A stretch of 64,000 bases of DNA from Candidatus Omnitrophota bacterium (GCA_029261035.1 JAJDCD010000012.1:94776-158775); one strand, 5' to 3'. Positions 62,101 through 64,000 are shown, numbered from the stretch's first letter. A program made the numbers and translations. The notes: generated by a model from the letters alone, not told the origin.

Positions 62101-64000
62101 ATTACCCTTAAAACCCAATATATGAAGTAGGGGGCCCATCCACAACCCTTCAACAAAAGCATGACTCAAACCACTAGCTCCCTTACCCCAATCATCAGAC
62201 TTAACAACTCGTGCCCCATCAATTCCTTCGATCGTTCGAGCCAAGGCTTGTTCATACGTCTCGCCTTCTTTAGGTTTAACGACATCCGCAGCATCAATTT
62301 CGGTTCCATCTTTAAGAATAATTTTCTGACTTGAGACACCTAAACCTTTTTTAAATGCATCCCAACCGGCTCCCAAAGAATCAACAACTCCTTCTCCACT
62401 AAACAAAGCTTTCATGCCATTCCAAATACCAGAAACACCTGCATTAAACGCATGTAAGGAAGCAAATGTTGAGCCTCCTTTCAACGCTTCAACACCCACA
62501 TGTTTTGCAACACCTAAAAGACCACTCGCAATACCTCCGCCCGCTTTTTTGAATGGATCGACAAATAAAGATTTTATTCCTGATGTGACCGTAGCAGCAT
62601 AGTCTCCTGCAGCTTGTCCTGCGGTGCGTCCAATCAGTTTTCCAATAGCACCACCAATACCTCCATAAATACCTCCTGTAATAAATGCAGAGGCTTTATC
62701 TCGAACACCCACACCCGGAACTAAGTTAACAACATTAGAGAATCCTTTTAACAAAGAAGCTGAAATAGAACCATTGGTTGCTGTAGCCGCTTGACCTTTC
62801 AACCATTGTCCAAAACTTGGAGGTCTCTTAGCTCCGTTCGCTTCTCTTCCACTGTCCCCAACAAGTTGCCCTAACCCTTTGTCCAAAGGATGAAATAGAT
62901 TTGTTGCCAGAAGAGCTCCTTTCGCGGCAGAAGCAAAAATACCGGATGTTCCTGCACCAAAAGGAGTATATTGAATTGCTTTACTGATATTATTTACAAG
63001 ACCTGCTCCTGTTCTAAATGCGCTTCCACCTACATTGATAAAAGCATTTCCAACGGTTCTTGCAGTACCGGCTGCTAATCCTGCTGCATAACTTCCAGCA
63101 CTCCTTGCCAAACCACCAACCCCTGACAAGATTTGGTTTAATGTTCCTCCTTGAAAATATCCTGCGACTTTTTGAGCTCCACTTGATATTAAATTTCCAG
63201 CACCTGAAACAAAACCAGATGCCAAACCATAAGCTCCCTTAGTTAAACCAACACCTGCTCGACCAATCAACCCAGGAATAACTCCGACAGCGCCGCCTAT
63301 AAATTGTTGCAATCCATTTAAACCTTGTAACCCAGCTGTGCTACCAGAGAACCCATATTTCAACCCTCCAACAACTCCTTTTGCTGCTCCTAAAACTCCT
63401 CTTGCAGCAAACCCTGGAATAGCTGACAGTCCAGCCAAAGCACTTTGACCTATATTTAAACCATATAAAGATTTTGCAGCACCTGTAAACCCGGCGCTGA
63501 ACCCTGCAGTTACAGCATTAGCTGTTCCTACACCAAACCTTCCTATTGCACCTGTGCCATACCCCAATCCTCCAAAAAATCCTCGTGATAAAAACCCACC
63601 AGCACCCTGATAACCCGCGCTAAGCCCAGCACGTGCCGCAGTAGCAGATGCTGAAACAAAACTCTTTACTCCTGCCACAGCGCTTCCAGCTAATCCACCC
63701 GCTCTAACTGCTAAGCTTGGGAGAAAACCTTGAGAGGCCCTAACAACACCTGCAATTTGTCCTGCTGCTCCAGCATATTTATATCCTATCTGAGCACCCT
63801 TACCAATTGCTGTTTTAGCCAACCAACCTCCCAAACCCGTTGCAGCTCCTTTAGCCGCATACTCAACTCCTTTTCTAGCCAAAGCTGCACCAGCCGTTTT
63901 AAATCCTACTTTAGCTAAAGCACGAGAACCTAGTGCTGCTGCACCACCCGGACCTGCTAATTGAAAACCCCATTGAGCCCAGTCAAATGCTTTTCCTAAA
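29182..64000 (-). CDS. Giant multidomain protein, at least 11,605 residues, 5' end outside window
   Basis: One frame is open from the TAG at 29182-29184 to the right edge. A TTG at 63882 is not the real start, because Gly/Ala-rich coding of the same type continues beyond it. Residues are counted from the first full codon at the edge. Order: Gly/Ala-rich region (1-650); ~40-residue repeats (1290-1580); SecA/DEAD-like ATPase 1 (1680-2500); helical repeats (about 3080-4160); beta domain (4160-4330); ~85-residue helical repeats (4550-5610); JAMM-like motif (5750); beta-rich domain (6280-6510); coiled coil (6520-6850); kinase-like domain (6850-7150); coiled coil (7200-7450); ATPase 2 (7480-8370); hydrophobic segment (9075-9120); TPR-like helices (about 9720-9840); two HEXXH motifs (10,773 and 11,274). 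It ends AKSKAKRAA. Giant genes are known in Omnitrophota; this product's function is unknown. Confidence 0.93.
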   Translation of the reverse strand, partial: LGKAFDWAQWGFQLAGPGGAAALGSRALAKVGFKTAGAALARKGVEYAAKGAATGLGGWLAKTAIGKGAQIGYKYAGAAGQIAGVVRASQGFLPSLAVRAGGLAGSAVAGVKSFVSASATAARAGLSAGYQGAGGFLSRGFFGGLGYGTGAIGRFGVGTANAVTAGFSAGFTGAAKSLYGLNIGQSALAGLSAIPGFAARGVLGAAKGVVGGLKYGFSGSTAGLQGLNGLQQFIGGAVGVIPGLIGRAGVGLTKGAYGLASGFVSGAGNLISSGAQKVAGYFQGGTLNQILSGVGGLARSAGSYAAGLAAGTARTVGNAFINVGGSAFRTGAGLVNNISKAIQYTPFGAGTSGIFASAAKGALLATNLFHPLDKGLGQLVGDSGREANGAKRPPSFGQWLKGQAATATNGSISASLLKGFSNVVNLVPGVGVRDKASAFITGGIYGGIGGAIGKLIGRTAGQAAGDYAATVTSGIKSLFVDPFKKAGGGIASGLLGVAKHVGVEALKGGSTFASLHAFNAGVSGIWNGMKALFSGEGVVDSLGAGWDAFKKGLGVSSQKIILKDGTEIDAADVVKPKEGETYEQALARTIEGIDGARVVKSDDWGKGASGLSHAFVEGLWMGPLLHILGFKGNVGGAAGKPTLTQSLAETGGFFKGTTQALFGKNSGISKFTSWAAGSEGVLAKKLFGAEAGFFKGALEAGGLKGLLAKAGQTVMHPFLSPMATMDNLLMFELVTDFIGGGEKSKDLGKWLGLGNSASAYGLLEWMAGKNLIGLNKEEVGDFQSTLQTIAMFMVPGPANLKSVAKIRGEFKLAAEPGLTRRVLESKTPAEAAKALGSYESIRNAAEHGPDGIRKEIVSNKRFNEMKTEYDSGKVKTELSNAEYEVRLEAEVSKRQRENPEVNVSEVRGKFAEQNIRSSELTHLKDLVNNSMSESAYKTNIDNIAKEFIADIKSNTYQEVLAEAINVRSKEGGSAELMSELLTASIEGRSLKDVLAKDPVLESKLKKRFGEDIGSLKLEKGAAFDALIKLNPTSSSEILVTQVVRNDKGKIDFNADGTAKREGVATQVSLKDVILNESFRRKINNNKAIELANKQAQAEGKLHDVNRVDKLRNEILDRMEAEGQIFFEYRGPDGASRVLELGSKHVEALSVELNNVGSGIRPGSGAVIITYKEEGAEKRLDLEKDLSLNEGVQKLKELQERTDITDIIIEQNGIKKEFIASDKNLGNKKRSEVITPADIAREIAIRITIAEVAKRMPTDVLEQAGGKEYIADVAADVVARLHEGLTSKKSPQESATREVLIESLGKERFEQISAEQRLVELSKINTEAALEAHSIEILVERLGRDSVSKMDSGQRALEFNKIRDLPTVQAKAKELALVEVLGREKINEMSPEKIDLQIAEIKKSPEAELRIQELSQRIEKEISEGGGYTRVRVDAEAMSANRQRIDIKLTESAVKDILLEKLGKEVLDVMTPAKRQSELAKVELTKISESKETELLVEFLGKEVVKEMKPADRKANLKDLLKRADVQAKAKELILIESLGNREFEGLTLEKQKVELENISTNLDLVSNISRVKELKTLTQNNETRKMAESDARIEALEYVREKGAFPTEKGLTEAQWVTQRANAIEAKIKEGKVFRFREMTEVELISQLEATHNIKLQPGSEAVKTILDGANVTVREANKIVESFERKVYPLRAEQFAKVGELLSGKLNAVEFGTGAGKTSTVFPIDLVLSTKLLPQYKKHVLSIPRELLKETEGAFNKDALKEFFSENGVKFEMIKDSAELTTVKDGKTGLERIKEADAVVLSPEVLQAVFLAYIKADASKKDIETFEILFEKSNVRFDEIHQLPELADLIQQAGGPKGSKRLLDLSETGVLEAFGVQNVKGGGKAVAEAYSEVFDVLRETFSVKETAAKEGVESVEVLGRSDVVTKTADGSSRFTDRTLKEFAEAFYEKFVEKGSEFMGETHKPGEFGGEKFGNKTEFYEFLIKGGDGPAAVKMVRSAINKLAQVTSALHEGPGGFTYIDGVKEFKEAFEAMETSTKPEQGESRKTLVEALEGSNNGVLNGLAKELPKIEAEHGKVERIEITETMSESGVPVVEVKFIGEGGNVLLSKNVKTGKSVPFSDKAEVNRQFSDPGQSLAYELYASRFESALQSRSKGESVRFEPNVENITFNDLSIKTVMQDIVGKIHELGGNVSGASGSIGEVRDLQAVAFGIKVGKTTDGTLPYRFSADGTVPTRRLNIVDKVSSLKDWVAEGGRVESQLNNGKHKGDRLIVLEAEVAYSEFLSSVRSRNESHENALIFQGKDGNYFLEGPKGEKIGTFEPGKANEILTSKGKRNVEVTLKDGKEVSIDLVRSKQQGKLVNSKGEAIAELSHVKWKEAEPFKSEAEFILELQTKAEANGERAPPVEAMKELYERAKEDYLMQEAGVTFTTRTFTGFDARIPQRAKIEIVASEGSRSTRVIQALGRQRAIFNEAVGLNSGTLTGKATYQTMDVIVLGQKGLGVKGETSKILANGDRVSSSKLVEAFFEASQHNQGKFNRKQLFDQTKKAALNSASKLLIELQVKSGTSPEAKALIENARLRLEKVTSHELSIRSTEGKEVSTNLRDLISEKETNFEQSFKDRRQLDVEAGREPITREKYEKEFFEEFVRENREHFPELIDITNHVERFQDFTISRNSEGKAESIIFKERVETIEALRNEVERVAEEFVNIANEILRKTDSAGNPVLNLEGRTELLKHIESLNPKELSSRLEFNREASKPEVAAGQGLFSAKGISEFVNIFNKIAHTEYFSKFAHEAQPADLLKTTQSQAKSETSPTTSSVNKRSAEVPAAQKEAHQAQSRANDARNIQVAIRSVQGAKSLLRVPALILDGDEEGAIQTAFEEALYGDQGLHALRANEGTELSLLAGRLKTLSTRLEAGETVNMDEVDEVIVQIGQLRGDSPEGITELQYMIYQMQQDSGSEAGYREFLLSNVGLVMDTYTTQRQFEYADAENQVYLARAILLSKGESRQRIVTNLSTGNFSEVVLDLERNETAARGLLALHPDLGYSGALAAVTSRNMTQEQLENPYEALAFYQTTLQELAPDANITTQLADIDLNTATFSDVKAVPGLAATLFPNLDQDRLILVDQINNFFKDNQIPEASINALITAEIELGTQGMVRLLADSFPDKPETESLRSVLTAISFQDDLQNFKASDLLRLMDIYGVDVGGANAKTIVSILNFAQRDQADAMLAAIQSIKAGEIDGLAKVGNITVYKAGAYLQVKNALSDIGETATVFDLTSQMERFGLGAEEFNEVMAVTGLFEGMNLEQQQQARLIMNMLSSVNSKLLRSLKIEDLKGLALSNNRNALVEYLAKPQSTAWLDAQEGAPLKLQIEEALAVTERISLGESVSLQSIVNRGLTIAEKIAGNVEAGDTAKYVAAQAHAIPILRMLYPEVNWRQMIDAMEVVDAQLTDAEGKILENTSLEDVSRFVLLKGADASPLKFIHEALGRTNAFELSETLRPLLAATTVSYGDLKTMAEETNISVDELFTLVNMHIGANLSADSFNILDRISPNLKDNVKIGEILSFNELDPENFIGYSEGVAAKIAAFDFFEGNAMEEMQQIAEAASQVKQAIFDRQIQGKAGLPSYETYASIAESVFGDRNNETLQKVLALAGQLDLDLQQVDILAQVNSGLKKLGVTEEQLQNLSLMQMRMWSQTPGAAVMILLDDSNPLGLSEDKHAALRTVAQEVSEHVDAKYGGVFSSMTLSDVREVTQKLSDVGFVLEGQEVTDTDILQMLDITVTGKEAFYQLKQMQDKIAVLDSEFAQNVSLKDLKALSVAVDALNGLSQEVEGELDFEDPDVVLLIEKITSELNSMEQETGKNVIQQLVGLSVEPIDEPTLAIEQLGVASAQVEANHLIRKNFIETLETEESKTALQTEININEATEADVTVAINTLSQLHPARLSHFKDRADFVDYLKKVMVKNILIRQLKAIETKQNSGEEFSAEDIVLLAENAIDVSHVAVVRVQLESLEGAQVADVNFSLAKLTSNLSKKETISSRSIALQTVLDAMSLTDLATLEDISQFEAMEASVAAINDRVGFLDGASSQVTELIQTALKLGVEEGNALLVSVFEKLRDLQEINEDSAKALLNSLSNGQAQNMAVLLSNSPAIQEAALNALVKQAEQKEVVSIDTVSIDQDVNGNITVAFNFTSGNQSVVQVENVDPSLIGSEIGSISGVQTKTENDVSTFTLSENTNVKLVLDNSGENSIIQIGDARIELDGKRVVEGEGNVFVEKGVAVSKAGGEMRAFIETTAGIFYEVSVTAEGIVSVTALEGLTKTYSSEGELIETTAIVASPQTLFETIKDMVYVDGVSMAEVGQLLNTASPLAQATVIAALMRTDKDGETQFDLADILSDDFIEGASSEVIALATMQSVNNEFANQDKANLKTQLEARLAQVTSKIQEGKLDGENKEIKKLVEALENVIKNSEVIADVSIDLESANLLAESENAKNEILVLIRDGGGVSQIETQREALEEQVAKAQEAALRLQENANTNNDYAPAAAEAAKVATGLATALNTLSSVTKISETTSDINAQMNETSDLSEVVELRNRLEQKSIEADAALEVIESFEGVLGAEIVSEVREGAEILRLDLEVANKIAEPVQAFNAQEATLSTTISQVQNSSNASTAKTASERLDQEVAEALDAVLQLELLAEQGLISEAKLSVAQNRFDNLSQKAEAAKKTTENLTAFEAMEALVFAQRVAALNAQSTEAVEALVVEMEETQVQMEALRASLNQELSSDAKAIINIRAEESLARIGQITEMADVLTDISVTQNKQEELEGKIQEIKDVSEIEDIATQLDKELADNERILENLRNMDSPLAQQALEQAEKIIAAIKKAKKDISQLATNLSEISKASDITVFSAVIVSESTDISEIQEKAIDADIAILEGETALLALKAQRDAGVVKDETVIAYENQLNQAKEQRDAIRNVLDAHTRLNQSENQVVALVNVSRSVDNADQAQTNLNQMETEVQKVEQQVQKLKELTGQDHVSAEVLKLVEARLETLRDQLKTMTSITNNLLSLEIAQANANQTFESVLSAESVVSSEEAKQSLDQQVLDAESALEALNTLAEKGEVDQSVVLKMVDAVKAIRELRDIIEVVVFGVNAKGGVESEAVKAANQIVDVTNSQESTAIKAKVDAEIEKSEKMQGALNTLVDQGKLDASVRDAAQNTLDKLKTQKVTVDQVNDALGQTELNMDAAQSALTEIAEGKFNQDTRVIQTTISEAEKTLETLRALETEGKINKDTVDKVDTDLTDLKVQRDELGEMLDALDVLSELLDDVNEESQVVSFTLKSDTAKKMLEDSEVKLTNAQEALDALKELSRDRAIDKSIITEATDRVQTMETKVAVQKEVTQSLINIEVAQTDINKQLDTTKNSTDVKASEDAIDSAKASLDQVRLEAENLQDQLSKDALERLNQNINDIETRIQQVEKTIEVLKVGVATKDTTTDTQKAVDDINKEDAVISQESADALKQSIAATKTAIQDYETKMKDILKSAAETIDPELLSKWKAEVGEIMTALGELRVSLKSAITKLKDVITAEEATDLENELNTLTQLENALTENWSYLDKTGSLLEVAESWSQKLREATQSLNIDTIMKTFTDATEFVETDTTLTLAQKAALKTNMTAEFNSALNEATLDTALTDFTQNAAKEQKDRKPIAFVLAEQEVTEEMLAKIRALDFEIMIVTIGGRFVVYSTGDPNIIRTSGTLAEFLNSKDVDLITHSQPTSNEPSEQDFLGLRDRILAQKQDILDGKVVPFELIIVPDGFVLLTAKNLINADGTFNENFSIVLTNLTDVEGLKVLNDSRSLSVDNLQLLLSLMALVNQSVEFTSDQLTAFRAEVSKVATPLTPTGLFGFLQGDFPTAINRIVEETSKEVKDKKTQAGKLIYMTKLMDRLRPQIKALSQQNTQYNFKEIMDVMIERMLSEVSQAQQSLEQMMIEDRITAEFAMRDAMSAISEMLVREIISETQREKLRAVVLEMAEKSIGKKAATETELDSLITFVINQMIFGGDMSSAIEVVRNILNNKLETLLLSDIAIGLSGSASLSNEGAVVHHLEKGNEAEAIEAMNEALQKAFKETGFQLTTQVGVFIVSGRYSPKAQSDDLLYVTESELRDSDKLASKIARLILRQHGFEVEEVAVGQREDIKEFQESLISLRDKVAVEGEAAVNAFNRALLNRDYSDMNEQELQETMAKIESMDVVDLVELLKNYEGDHRQLMKYIRISEIKALRSEGEGISQVVTLLETPFLFNSSSQDAVQVTDSGLRVTDKTGGRTLFDISQKGGRTQFGDSENSLVDLEGNLVGIQTSRVNGQLVMEALTSTGMEVKIVLGVDGAEKIEVFKQASRDHMDRDVKGTPKPLLTLNRTEAGFQMLDSMNQVLGQVVGHVGLQINNNYSKADGLTTFQIRSRIEQGEAKAHVILQKADGSLAGRLHIQNARMAELYDSDNNLQDRVESAIDLSRSKFDGTSEGLIIAQERDGRGFLTQQSFRVKTKQTLSQVREEELSGQKLKKSQLEKKKADLELEVSVIEATGLTRANAESIKKAEANLETRQAELARLEALRTKSQDYLTQRKKGKDQLLQLEQSINRDQLSLEALRSKLSSAQLSISGLEAQQLAEYGQNQLADFYLKSKLLLSEISQLEKQVTANSEEWLVLNKSIGETQDMSSRDLESLERINKRIDSAHFAISLALSKLAENQKRISETDKEAQMSAAKTQLDEVNAEIVVLNTEIETLSEKVKAKEKLEAENKLKTKSQATESEITQLERGIELAKRSQGQKTEQLKARALAEKRLEAKKAERQKLSDRLEQAKKDAPSTDYALGQAVQIGKGAFGAAYQRVNVDSEGNMQTEILKVLDLTGELLENGESRAHGADLARSKAGEGVTAKTGVTQTLTGQEAYIQGLLSAEMIFRNLASKQVIPQNSPLYDAVAISQTMTPEDALKQVEERSPGLIEANMNIAFENGVQVQTQEPLLQLEEVLKEATSEQVEQIIEDFINTQQTLWSRGLFDGDAKVDNYGYTSDGRLVLHDFDYLTTIEEYEQSRSELQARQDAGEDLGDTSNMRALGALLVQNLGILAKLPQGEKLVDTFIRKMTERNIFSQMDWQMAKDYSSMGQIMVQAAIVESGLHEMNLVDLMKENTAILSDAEYGFQEVEQHQNRIKGEYDALAPIRGKVEGDVEAVVIVAQENAITQRLGELDIEITAAAADLQEIGGVSTSELQQELDQLQAEVNQLESQKTEKNSELALLELAAPRAPPAMATGREATSQRVETSLKRIQNFKSKITSKVQTAQVHADKFTTILSQNEISEQDYGIAKKELEGLRSIHSDGMKRLQALEGLRESILNGATSLSKAQAELKLRLTDREISEIKDLVGQIAAINASVDAVADKNSKKLEKHDIEKSEFVEGKIITDQGAEQLPIQLRWKTVNGVRRAVAEADPKKPETQVLADIYNEAMEAFLKEKGFLPEYRFGMNVPVHIGLLVFGKKTFYTVPAGGGKTSTIFPLASIITKMISRNEVARKLVPGSKEGVKTISVLPNRILYKEQLMDADLQKIYKNLGFKVMHFDEDVLSDIRDKSKEDVLARVMEADILIAEATSIDFAAMRDVEKVDPNETDKQREDRETRNVRMEQLREALFKDNRVIYDEADTNLSATGVQSSGQGQEVISAGHMIGADIVDEALGSLQTEIDVDRQYGEGSRKKKVKELNGTERLAEERSHLIVTAFDYEKQETKKLKWDEYITQKAKLSLIDARFDMKSEFGKKIIEKLKTLAEKEGEEITEEDLTLSTQELMQKKGNISDFVKRLRDSLASRALALKQFDGHDIGLYFELTSVNDEGAQMIQGLNVDQKENLRRLLVEVKDGNQRKQLQELKDKSGIKDIVGDNIYNALGSTIEELFDLGVLGKLDTVHADVSSIKVFSGGAVSPSLNQSDPLLNVHTQLVWKRAHGTEKKDETISEKLRDPSQRKELMKTITVSSESSRSSRNATLNLFYNNGSDISGFSGTMDHAVLPLLASYGIKVMDASKGTDHFVNIDDSRIDTVSDNQGILKAIKTKRSEGASRHIVVKNILTNGDERDLLGDVDLARSDAQSGGLIDRLLRKEDAAGNWDRDENVDVLVLKDQETTWRIVRVVRDVDGNVMRDANGNVLLSDNQIKFAGEAEGELDVKAFLADPANVGPNERVAFYFNKGATRGVDVIMNGEADIYDLYDGGTTAFDAIQSMKRDRGVRISKDHLYGKEKKGLPGGEHRGGSDFIYARSPEFRQMFQEGSIDMEFVTQELLKDKAQQEAGEERTALFTFELSAAVTPLFHQLNIVYVDANRSDDPKATDRVTKEELADILLTNQDRQASNFLLTMLVNDIDDKHKTFLENLKQSLKSDSALSESELQEHLNVVSQYQSDYDSSRVGEKDIALGGTQSGLENLLSARNKVIEELKRIVQREDFTQLPDAIQKTITAELKAIEETALNFNDQNSTYYIEQAGKSYAVETASEFTHKDSAVNSKLAEPQIQNILRRLSTNLSVEEFKLLARRGASDLTYQEQKQLEILETIIRKNPNIDLMAQTLREAGVLEALDDVAIVHTVVNDYKELGLKAGQKVEKLKTGDIQFREGLVGQERGTTEASTVSEVLRLANQRVREDQLPDVATQAGGVGAKVMERKALSDFNSDQLDTKTVKTLQKELLSQGMINNTQEGLLTQTGMKMVELALHLKGQLTAAEGVTLSEEEIANQKALRQALGKLISSRQGVAPPVPPVGASDSDIVTFTFALVGMGFINAEDANEKTLDKLVQLNSFFSEFKKFVPSEAVEPNEWARILSAKNSRAELAKIIQREMMKVSTPTREMGLYPQQRKVIDGIVDAHESQEKFQYQQANLNKDIDRLEDKLRMSRTPEKTKIRRWIQRNLLEGFDVWNRDQLDQERRVRARDLMKLKAKRLYQNTVHNIKGFFTNPEKVKISALLKDVNRESPNLDDADLAQKLVEKISIVSSEQLNIEDHRDLVSLLSSETNRKALSGYKVNKLGDLVRQLQSVRKSDPQGYKNNPEALRAQAFQQFTTSQAPVSVRSILNVGAIQPVAFVASSVVSGVLVGLGKVIAVLPLVNLLPGISELKKRPSDIDQVDDLSYGERLIEKIRGADISFKQVVIGDRSFANGFLGGDKAFNQQILKRIETTSDGAQKKILSKAYQQYLLAEDSSKSKELKDSLMQLIAATKDLKDSTKAPTVMGTPDGKGNYIIVDDLGKSVTVPVDQTSNVDYWQEEKGDHDIEDGGVYKTVGGKVYRMYRITTSPDTKTGGIKFSSTIQSTTKVVAGETKKIKTPDPKQPTIEVDFNSDTGHYSYKGVVLEPRKDTKVTIAGVEYEVKVTPSAVNSGYDGNKTGVESITLSVLDESSTQIKEGEAVAFELPKFIQARRQLNNKKTAEAEFLERLNGFDNELARQYEVELRIREEYKKQLKRQGWNDHMIDQYIDTYLMENYPPQDYLTVNFLEQLQKDFKLQIEDILPLVNPNFSKEQIVDISKGLKDGSKEGAIVAMGAATAKDLSIKQLLSIATLNKDTALGLGKLLKQSQTHGYRDGEGVVSALIYHLNSSIKKESDAERQEELRALLSSLDTLISVEDEARNIEVAKMRRDFFNQAQMLNAALSLVKAEHELSVEDILNVLIQKDITPLQDLVSRRNFAVSDTSSFDSILEGILNIATITNTQPNQKALIGTIRTLQIAQNTDKEIRVLRESGKEAEANTLAETALNAYTDAINFLDRKEIQSELGAKLLAEAYAARGQIFFDRALSLKEDDAVSSSDFVLARQDFENAIKQDASMQAFLKKQLKQIQVIAPKLQSQLTAKDKKKAEAESGVYQADKLYFDPNQLTGDYKVVYDLYQGVVDQYGSEANSRAIQLDENVKHGSHLKQIIEGTESITEQNRETIRRLAIAARTYAQKGLGASLFDPYKDIPTEAGREEEALQQLKVLVSSNQGANGLFSAAKDYGIASNFSLALVGNRGDEGRDSSAIGASGRNREVRFFIHYLEKMVSQYRTSGRDPRVLADIKRNFASEVAEEITSHSGPGQDLVVFDTAHKIELKEAESGDPKSKAAIQLSENSKVSERMLHDFLISTEKGMSKTDPSNFLKSPLANKEIVKLLSENGIESSDVIKVLRDSLLLKHRDRLLDGFGLTASYRADLKKKLLALNKGLGKPGVVDWKETIGHMVRFGPGKKDLVENIARIFAAQLVNRDEFGRTSDETSIRKRINQLVDGEYYAWHFVDSVDDSWLAPREVIYEQLVRRMDPVETRDLDLLLERIEKGEALPHSDNLRVQIGKERVVDPTDRKMIEVYAALEVMDEENVKLPESQRASAETLKQRKIEVLQTIREDAQVIESVGRDAFNRTMDEARAFAAENDISTHRLSDFIQVARTQLGQGQEGVDWKIQLKQLANRKGKTSLREMVLQHATQLVVEHNEMRSQHDKRVEQETSKQQKLEDVLEGIVSSYAQGEILGGETLAEKLVSQGAENPYQALVLMEASNKLGEITEISLDLEELGNEIRNWLIGNVNSWLRQAREGKDVYLATKGKDGKPVMKVIRAEEMASLARKVDKEGADKIKFILSSEYPQDPIDAFLENIVVVDKEANREDFLQLVYTQLYINNQWEFNAENALGFFVNPKERAKYYEIATKDSAEELELDLSNPQIEAFIAKLAKEILSLNPKMTYEEAESKAVTQLKTNIYEGSQLVMKLFAETNGLGTISFSPALGKDISANKGLLKEFKQARKNVLHETNHALFFSLSDLEREAIIDVIKTLDGYEEASKDLLNSGYTEEQVVEEILAYYSQKDIDLDPELMTKGEQFFAKTFVTDRDRGILQNLFHQYGFSSIQAKVKNRFTVDGQFSGRTLAAAKAEIQSKNIQIAQIKIPEIEVLASLGDKKVESVESVIASTSSESVSAIPSLDLGVDEAVKRIPELNTILTEALAQGDEAVVSIVVNYKGAPRRMEFSTDAIAARNILKKGAEVKESMKSSDSLTAIQLGKDYIEELQGFVNDYPTQALKVEPVLKGFKSQIASLEAQINEQAKEVLGGKKVQAISTELSAPYKALPTLSADEFDALKREHPEAIGETFAEVISALEGQEESERAEELTVITEVNDQVKSLTLPMTDVTSFMTQVSARSLGAATIPGQTILGAFQTENQMKSLLDSVLPAEMQEYKGVIAKALEQALRINAGAYIDPSIVRSIRSENFDAALTGVAAYADLENRTIVLNQLIVDRAATGDQEALNALAINLIHELTHLENIEALSSIDNLVLRAATDELIAYQRTQLAAQKLGNTDLAQFLEIFNQRLAQAIENQDLDNPVIRMALRGMNDTAQDYLNEGVAPFVSTLPLTLQNAASKYLRTHYSGATDWVSMKLVENAIAVSALAASSPAPNIKDQGFVTNSQQVDSEASFKRLIDPLTVDSGIAHFIHVEDPALAAQLKENFKNHPLLTTAVGRTGFAVVNITSQAVSDTIKNLVKKGAREENVVHVSRADGQEGVISVLYQETKGVDSRLSNEQKQLINKFLFETGRYLSRNGVGALTAGELAGIYNSETNQIVMNFSHVVKLANQFLAEFKAKSKAKRAA
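30050..30380 (-). other. Second zincin-like motif (HELTH) of the giant protein
   Basis: HELTH is encoded at 30166-30180 in the context INLIHELTHLEN. An acidic segment about 20 residues on, ATDELIAYQRT, could supply the third zinc ligand. The order matches gluzincin-type metallopeptidases. It lies about 330 residues before the C-terminus. Active-site motif intact; substrate unknown. Confidence 0.65.
31500..31720 (-). other. First zincin-like motif (HETNH) of the giant protein
   Basis: HETNH is encoded at 31669-31683 in KNVLHETNHALFFSLS. A candidate third ligand lies about 45 residues later in TEEQVVEEILAYYSQ. The pattern fits a metallopeptidase of the kind found near the ends of secreted toxins and effectors. 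No signal for substrate is visible. Confidence 0.6.
34480..34860 (-). other. TPR-like helices of the giant protein
   Basis: Two successive helical hairpins with TPR-like spacing are visible: ANTLAETALNAYTDAINFLD and LLAEAYAARGQIFFDRALSL, followed by LARQDFENAIKQD. Such repeats usually bind protein partners. Confidence 0.45.
38900..41560 (-). other. SecA/DEAD-like ATPase module 2 of the giant protein
   Basis: Walker A is PAGGGKTSTIFP (41414-41438). A SVLPNRILYKEQ motif-Ia-like stretch follows, then Walker B IYDEADTNL (40966-40992), SGFSGTMD (SecA GMTGTA-like, near 39,920), motif V ATRGVDV (near 39,350) and motif VI QSMKRDRGVR (39,240-39,275). The motor motifs are complete and in order, so an active ATPase is plausible. 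SecA drives polypeptide export, but a nucleic-acid helicase role cannot be excluded. Confidence 0.72.
42560..43450 (-). other. Protein-kinase-like domain of the giant protein
   Basis: IGKGAFGAAYQ is a glycine-rich loop. ILKVLDL supplies a VAxK-like Lys, GDAKVDN matches the DxKxxN catalytic loop, and LHDFDYLT replaces DFG with DFD. The core ATP and metal ligands are present, but the usual HRD triad reads DGD. It is flanked by coiled coils on both sides. Confidence 0.65.
43450..44440 (-). other. Coiled coil ahead of the kinase-like domain
   Basis: About 330 residues rich in Glu, Lys, Gln, Leu and Ala with heptad spacing run directly into the kinase-like domain. Examples are KKSQLEKKKADLELEVS and KAKEKLEAENKLKTKSQ. 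It may dimerise or act as a stalk. Confidence 0.7.
46590..46990 (-). other. Degenerate JAMM/RadC-like domain of the giant protein
   Basis: The motif LITHSQPTSNEPSEQDF (46,690-46,746) resembles the JAMM/RadC pattern HxHP...PSxxD, with the second His replaced by Gln. Strand-like GRFVVYSTG precedes it and FELIIVPDGFVLL follows, as in that fold. Loss of one zinc ligand suggests an inactive or altered site. Confidence 0.4.
47170..50330 (-). repeat. ~85-residue helical-hairpin repeat array in the giant protein
   Basis: At least six to ten diverged units share a pattern: acidic start, A/S-E-x-x-L, then LxxLxxxG(K/E)(I/L/V)(D/N), then a second long helix. Examples are LNTLAEKGEVDQSVV, LNTLVDQGKLDASVR, LRALETEGKINKDTV and LELLAEQGLISEAKL. 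High Ala, Glu, Gln, Asp and Ser with no Cys suggests an extended rod. Confidence 0.75.
51530..54760 (-). repeat. Diverged helical repeats with a recurrent 'xxDLxxL' turn
   Basis: The motif (S/T/F)-x-x-D-L/V-x-x-L/V recurs at intervals. Examples are TATFSDVKAVPGL, NFKASDLLRLM, SLKIEDLKGLAL, NTSLEDVSRFVL, TVSYGDLKTMAE, SMTLSDVREVTQ and NVSLKDLKALS. Spacing varies, so this is a degenerate solenoid at best. One copy resembles the ComEA-type helix-hairpin-helix start (LNTATFSDV..VPGL). Confidence 0.4.
56500..58960 (-). other. SecA/DEAD-like ATPase module 1 of the giant protein
   Basis: The segment PLRAEQFAKVGELLSG precedes Walker A FGTGAGKTSTVFP (about 58,845-58,865). DAVVLSPEVLQAV and Walker B RFDEIHQLPEL (58,466-58,490) follow. 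GNVSGASGSIGEV occupies the place of the SecA GMTGTA motif, then TRTFTGFDARIP (motif V) and IQALGRQRA (motif VI, near 56,620). Motor motifs look intact and unlike enough to module 2 to be an old duplication. Confidence 0.72.
59270..60125 (-). repeat. Six ~40-residue 'LGKE' repeats before ATPase 1
   Basis: Unit signatures are VLIESLGKERFEQIS, ILVERLGRDSVSKMD, LVEVLGREKINEMS, ILLEKLGKEVLDVMT, LLVEFLGKEVVKEMK and LIESLGNREFEGLT. They begin near 60121, 60001, 59880, 59638, 59520 and 59405. VQAKAKEL recurs between units 2-3 and 5-6, so a block of three seems to have been duplicated, with about 40 extra residues between blocks. Confidence 0.85.
62060..63999 (-). other. Gly/Ala-rich hydrophobic region of the giant protein
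   Basis: About 650 residues are dominated by Gly, Ala and small hydrophobics, with many GxxxG spacings. Examples are GFVSGAGNLISSGAQKV and GGIYGGIGGAIGKLIG. The texture resembles glycine-zipper or tape-measure-like sequences that line or cross membranes. It continues past the window edge. The interval 61,600-62,060 grades into charged helices. Confidence 0.7.
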